Source of the DNA: Lysinibacillus sp. FSL W8-0992
Lineage (GTDB): Bacteria > Bacillota > Bacilli > Bacillales_A > Planococcaceae
Reading direction: 5' to 3'
NCBI RefSeq assembly: GCF_038008685.1
Contig: NZ_JBBOZQ010000001.1
Coordinates: 1,550,001 to 1,614,000 of the forward strand
DNA length: 64,000 bases
Part shown: positions 60,630 through 64,000 of the stretch, one piece after another
Layout of the letters: every line of letters starts with the position of its first letter
How positions within the stretch are numbered: the stretch's first letter is position 1
Position numbers and translations under genes: made by a program
The notes under the pieces: model-generated
The model's database searches: none
Seen by the model: the letters and a program-made list of their open reading frames with translations, nothing else
What the model was told of the DNA's origin: nothing

Positions 60630-60842
60630 AGCTCGATTCTCCTAATAAGTAGCTTAGCAGCCTTCTTAGTGGAGAAAGAGAGGAATATGGTGGAAATCTG
60701 TCCCTTAGGCACTATTCCCATATTTATTCCTTTCTAAACCATCAAAAGCAAGAACTCCAAAAAGTTTTTTAGTGAACATACTGATCGTGAGGCTAGCATG
60801 CTAGCCCAAAAGAAGAATCCTATCTGAGGGGATTCTTTTTTT
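60630..60842 (+). ncRNA. Putative structured RNA after tRNA-Arg, ending in a terminator
   Basis: Successive stems: CTCC...GGAG with TAA/TTA and AAG/CTT (about 60640-60680), AGGAATATGG with CCATATTTATTCCT (about 60694-60733), the perfect palindrome GGCTAGCATGCTAGCC (60791-60806) and a terminator AAGAATCC/GGATTCTT with T-run (60813-60843). No believable open frame. It may be a stand-alone RNA or the long trailer of the tRNA. Confidence 0.4.
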
Positions 60843-60843
60843 G
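60813..60843 (+). terminator. Terminator after the tRNA region
   Basis: AAGAATCC pairs with GGATTCTT, followed by TTTTT. Confidence 0.8.
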
Positions 60844-61000
60844 TGGGCAAAAATATCTAAAATTAGCATAAAAATCATCTTAGAATTGCATAAGTATACA
60901 TTTTAAGACATAGATATTGTTTTTATTACATAATTTCTCTTCGTTCTGTATAGTAAAATTCATTATTATGAAAAAATAATCACTTTTATGCGAAATCGTA

Positions 61001-61029
61001 TTGTATATCAACTCTATTGACACTATAAT
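61001..61029 (+). promoter_or_regulatory. Promoter of the amino acid ABC transporter operon
   Basis: TTGTAT (61001-61006), 17 bases, TATAAT (61024-61029). No T-box or other riboswitch features were found in the leader. Confidence 0.65.
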
Positions 61030-61106
61030 TGACCTAATAGTCTAACATTTCCGAATTGATAAAAATGAATTAGTCGGAAAATATTAATTGTTTAGGGGGA
61101 AAAATT

Positions 61107-61901
61107 ATGAAAAAACGTTTTTGGACGTTATTGATGATTGTAGCAGCATTTACGCTTGTGCTAGTTGGCTGTGGTGCAAAAGATGATGCATCATCTGGCG
61201 ACGCAGGTTCTGGTGGCGGCGGCAAGGATAAAGTTTATAAGGTAGGTACAGAGGCTACTTTTGCACCATTTGAATCGATTGACGATAAAGGGAATATTGT
61301 AGGATTAGATGTCGATATTTTGCAAGCGATTGCAGACGAAATGGGCATTAAAGTGGAATGGGAAAACATTGGTTGGGAGCCTGTATTCCAAACAATTAAA
61401 AATGGTGAAACAGACATCGGTGCATCGGGTATTACTATTAATGAAGAACGTAAGGCTTCATTTGATTTTACAGAGCCATATTATGAATCTCAATTATTAA
61501 TCGTAGTTAAAGAGGATTCGGATATTACTTCATTAGCAGATTTAAAAGATAAAAAGATTTCAGTACAAATAAATGCAACTGGTCATATGGCTGCAAAAAA
61601 ATTACAAGGTGATGCAAGCACAAACATTATGGCATTCGAAAGCCAACCTGTTGCTATTCAAGAAATGTTAAACGGTAACGTTGATGCAACAATTGGCGAT
61701 AATGCAGTTATTTATGAATATATTAAAGCTAACCCAAAAGCAAAACTTAAAGTAATTGAAGATGATGCATTTGAAAAAGAATACTACGGCTTTATGGTGA
61801 AAAAAGGCAATACGGAATTATTAAACCTATTAAATGAAGGTCTACAAAAAATTAAAGACAATGGTAAATTAAAAGAAATTACTGGTAAGGACTTTAAGTA
61901 A
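61107..61901 (+). CDS. Polar amino acid ABC transporter substrate-binding lipoprotein
   Basis: A 264-residue lipoprotein (lipobox VGC, about residue 22), Ser/Gly-rich linker, then a periplasmic-binding-protein fold of the SBP_bac_3 family (VGTEATFAPFES, GLDVDILQAIADEMG, GASGITINEERKASFDFTEPYY). The specificity is likely for polar amino acids such as glutamine, arginine or cystine. TTTAGGGGGAAAAATT precedes the ATG. First gene of the operon. Confidence 0.92.
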   Translation: MKKRFWTLLMIVAAFTLVLVGCGAKDDASSGDAGSGGGGKDKVYKVGTEATFAPFESIDDKGNIVGLDVDILQAIADEMGIKVEWENIGWEPVFQTIKNGETDIGASGITINEERKASFDFTEPYYESQLLIVVKEDSDITSLADLKDKKISVQINATGHMAAKKLQGDASTNIMAFESQPVAIQEMLNGNVDATIGDNAVIYEYIKANPKAKLKVIEDDAFEKEYYGFMVKKGNTELLNLLNEGLQKIKDNGKLKEITGKDFK

Positions 61902-61908
61902 TGGATGA

Positions 61909-61936
61909 TGCCGTTAGCCTAATCATGCTAGCGGCA
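61909..61936 (+). other. Hairpin between the binding protein and permease genes
   Basis: TGCCGTTAGC pairs with GCTAGCGGCA around eight bases, without a T-run. Such a hairpin can protect the upstream mRNA and keep the binding protein in excess. Confidence 0.55.
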
Positions 61937-61992
61937 CATTTGATTTATTAGCGTATTTAGTAGAGAAATTGATAGGGAAAGTAGGGGTTCTA

Positions 61993-62697
61993 ATGGACAT
62001 CTTTGATTTACGCTGGGACATAGTTTGGAACTACCGTGATATGTTTATCCGTGGTATTGGTATAACAATCATCTTAACGCTCAGTGGTTATTTTGGTGGT
62101 ATTATTTTAGGCTTACTGTTAGGTTTAGGGAAAGTATCTAAAAATAAGTTTATTTACTGGCCATGTAAACTATATGTAGATTTATTCCGTGGAACACCAA
62201 TGCTAGTGCAAATTTTATTAATTCATTTAGCGGTTATCCCAACGATTTTTGGCCATTCATTAGGATATATGGTGTCAGGTATTACCGCACTAGTATTAAA
62301 CTGTGCAGCCTATAATGCAGAAATATTCCGTGCGGGTATTCAAAGCATTGATAAAGGACAAATGGAAGCAGCGCGTTCGCTTGGCCTAACACACAATCAA
62401 GCGATGAAAAAAGTTATTTTACCACAGGCTTTTAGACGTATGATTCCACCGCTTGGTAATGAATTTATTGCATTATTAAAAGACTCTTCTTTAGTAACGG
62501 TTATTGCAGCGCCAGATATTTTATATGCAAGTAAAGTTGTGGCAGGTGCGAGCTTCCGTTTCTGGGAACCGTATATTGTAGCTGCATTACTATACTTGGT
62601 TTTAACATATGGTGTAACAAAAGTAGTAGCATTTATTGAAAAACGATTCAGCAATAGCTATGTCCCTCGTAAAGCGGAAGGGAGAGAAGCAAGATGA
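61993..62697 (+). CDS. Polar amino acid ABC transporter permease
   Basis: A 234-residue HisM/GlnP-type permease with five helices and the EAA-type loop [29 protein letters not shown] around residue 150. The ATG at 61993 (MDIFDLRWD) follows TAGGGG and matches the family's usual start; a TTG at 61969 would add eight residues. It overlaps the ATPase gene. Confidence 0.92.
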   Translation: MDIFDLRWDIVWNYRDMFIRGIGITIILTLSGYFGGIILGLLLGLGKVSKNKFIYWPCKLYVDLFRGTPMLVQILLIHLAVIPTIFGHSLGYMVSGITALVLNCAAYNAEIFRAGIQSIDKGQMEAARSLGLTHNQAMKKVILPQAFRRMIPPLGNEFIALLKDSSLVTVIAAPDILYASKVVAGASFRFWEPYIVAALLYLVLTYGVTKVVAFIEKRFSNSYVPRKAEGREAR

Positions 62698-63416
62698 TTA
62701 GAATTGAAAACTTACACAAATACTTTGGAAAATTAGAAGTGCTAAAGGGCATCGATTATGAAATACATGAAAAGCAAGTTGTCTGTGTAATTGGACCATC
62801 AGGATCAGGGAAAAGTACTTTTTTACGTTGCATTAATATGCTAGAAGAAGTGACGGATGGAGCAATTTATATAGAGAATGTGAAGGTAAATGGACCAAAA
62901 ACGAATATAAATGCTATACGAGCAGAGGTCGGTATGGTATTCCAACAATTTAATTTGTTCCCTCACATGAATGTAATTGATAATGTAACAATGGCTCCAA
63001 TGCAAATTCGAAAAATGAATCGTGCGGATGCAGAGAAACTTGGCCATGAGCTACTGCAAAAAGTCGGTCTAGATAGTAAGGCTTACAACTATCCTGAGCA
63101 GCTTTCAGGTGGACAACAACAACGCGTAGCGATTGCAAGAGCATTAGCGATGAAACCTAAAGCTATTTTATTTGATGAACCAACTTCAGCACTTGATCCA
63201 GAAATGGTGAAAGAAGTATTAGATGTTATGAAAAATCTAGCATCTGAAGGTATGACAATGATTGTAGTGACACATGAAATGGGCTTTGCACGAGAAGTAG
63301 GAGATCGTGTTGTGTTTATGGATGGTGGCTATATTGTAGAAGAAGGGACACCAGAAGACATCTTTGGCAACCCGAAAAATGAGCGTACAAAGGCCTTTTT
63401 AGGAAAAGTTCTATAA
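62694..63416 (+). CDS. Polar amino acid ABC transporter ATPase
   Basis: A 240-residue GlnQ/ArtM-type ATPase. Walker [11 protein letters not shown]-loop [11 protein letters not shown], signature [15 protein letters not shown], Walker [13 protein letters not shown] and switch VTHEM. ATGA overlap with the permease. Last gene of the three-gene importer. Confidence 0.94.
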   Translation: MIRIENLHKYFGKLEVLKGIDYEIHEKQVVCVIGPSGSGKSTFLRCINMLEEVTDGAIYIENVKVNGPKTNINAIRAEVGMVFQQFNLFPHMNVIDNVTMAPMQIRKMNRADAEKLGHELLQKVGLDSKAYNYPEQLSGGQQQRVAIARALAMKPKAILFDEPTSALDPEMVKEVLDVMKNLASEGMTMIVVTHEMGFAREVGDRVVFMDGGYIVEEGTPEDIFGNPKNERTKAFLGKVL

Positions 63417-63424
63417 TGAAAATG

Positions 63425-63463
63425 GAAAAACCATTCAAAGCGAAAGCGATGAATGGTTTTTTG
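63425..63463. terminator. Bidirectional terminator between the transporter and CotF-like genes
   Basis: AAAAACCATTCA pairs with TGAATGGTTTTT around a GCGAAAGC-type loop. Confidence 0.85.
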
Positions 63464-63466
63464 CAT

Positions 63467-63997
63467 TTAATGGAGGGGATTTGTAGTTGTCGCATAGGCA
63501 TCAAGCATTGCACGCATATCTTGTTGCGTGTATTGTGGCACTTGATAATAGCCATGCTTATTTTGGTAAATAGATACTTCGTATGCCATCTCGATACAGT
63601 TGGGAATACTATCAGCAACAACACGGCGAACAACTGGATTTGTTGTTTCTGTCGCTGCTGCAGTCATACATTTAGCTGAACCTTTATGTGCACCAAGTAA
63701 GAAGCCAGATATAACTTCATCATTTATCTCACTTGCATTTTGCATTGGCTTTTTCGGCTGAGAGGGCTTAATGCCATATTGGAAGTTGTTCCCTGTCTGC
63801 ATTTCATAGCGACCAGTTGGAACGGAAGGATCATGCCCTGTTTTAAATGATTCCACAATCGTATTGTACATACCGAGTGTGAAATTATATTGATTATCCA
63901 AAATGCTAAGTAGTTCTGGATCTTTTACTTGCGGACGTAAAATTATGGATAGGTTTAGTCCAGCGATTATTTCGCCAATTGTTTCATGCATGTCCAT
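63467..63997 (-). CDS. CotF-like spore coat protein
   Basis: A 176-residue frame read from the right edge, beginning MDMHETIGEIIAGLNL. It has the helical Coat_F domain (FLLGAHKGSAKCMTAAATETTNPVVRRVVADSIPNCIEMAYEV, residues about 100-150) and a Gln/Tyr-rich end (NKHGYYQVPQY). ATG at 63997 or 63991 may be the start, but the ribosome binding site is outside the window, so a longer N-terminus cannot be excluded. Confidence 0.8.
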   Translation of the reverse strand: MDMHETIGEIIAGLNLSIILRPQVKDPELLSILDNQYNFTLGMYNTIVESFKTGHDPSVPTGRYEMQTGNNFQYGIKPSQPKKPMQNASEINDEVISGFLLGAHKGSAKCMTAAATETTNPVVRRVVADSIPNCIEMAYEVSIYQNKHGYYQVPQYTQQDMRAMLDAYATTTNPLH

Positions 63998-64000
63998 AAC

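Noticed and set aside
61060..61090. CodY box before the amino acid transporter
   Set aside because: The best alignment has about five mismatches to the 15-base consensus.

Overview
The window comes from a low-GC, endospore-forming member of the Bacillales. The Lysinibacillus sphaericus/fusiformis group is the best guess. This rests on gene content and order that closely follow two blocks of the Bacillus subtilis chromosome, on spore genes (a small YjcZ/SscA-like protein, a CotF-like coat protein, a collagen-like exosporium-type protein), on AT-rich codon use and strong GGAGG ribosome binding sites. No phage, integrase, transposase or CRISPR array is seen. The genus is inference.

Layout. 1-160 is the tail of a flavoprotein oxidoreductase. 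318-38754 follows the B. subtilis yhaR-yhaONM-prsA-hpr-yhaH-trpP-hit-ecsAB-yhaA-hmoB-hemEHY-yhgDE-yhfH-lplJ-lcfB order, but lacks serC, ecsC and pbpF at their usual places. It carries two extra blocks. Block 1 (20470-27298) lies between hemY and yhgD and holds a 612-residue collagen-like protein, a TPR glycosyltransferase, and an operon of lipoprotein, response regulator, histidine kinase and YtkA-like lipoprotein. Block 2 (32231-37062) lies between lplJ and lcfB and is a Bce-type detoxification module (response regulator, intramembrane-sensing kinase, ABC transporter) with an unrecognised Cys-motif protein inside it. After a junction holding dedA and an EAL-HDOD gene, 41575-60220 follows the yvjA-cccB-hprK-lgt-ppaX-yvoF-hisZGDBHFI-yvcD-trxB-yvcI-rapZ-glmR-whiA-crh-clpP block. 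The end holds a tRNA-Arg(CCG) flanked by likely non-coding RNAs, a polar amino acid ABC transporter and a CotF-like gene.

Pathways. hemE, hemH and hemY form late steps of coproporphyrin-dependent heme synthesis, with HmoB (heme degradation) divergent. YhaO, YhaN and YhaM form an overlapping nuclease operon. The his operon makes most histidine enzymes but has no hisA. HprK, Crh, GlmR, RapZ and WhiA form a carbon/cell-envelope regulatory cluster.

Regulation that can be read from the sequence: a TRAP site of six periodic (T/G)AG triplets over the trpP ribosome binding site; a CTAG-N4-CTAG TrpR/HisR-type operator before hisZ; two copies of one motif before yhgD and yhgE (YhgD operators); a CtsR-like box over the clpP promoter; and a TTTCAC direct repeat before the lipoprotein/two-component operon.

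A family of intergenic repeats is spread through the window. It combines a GTGCCTGGCAC palindrome with a longer GC-rich hairpin unit. Two copies carry nearly the same terminator hairpin.
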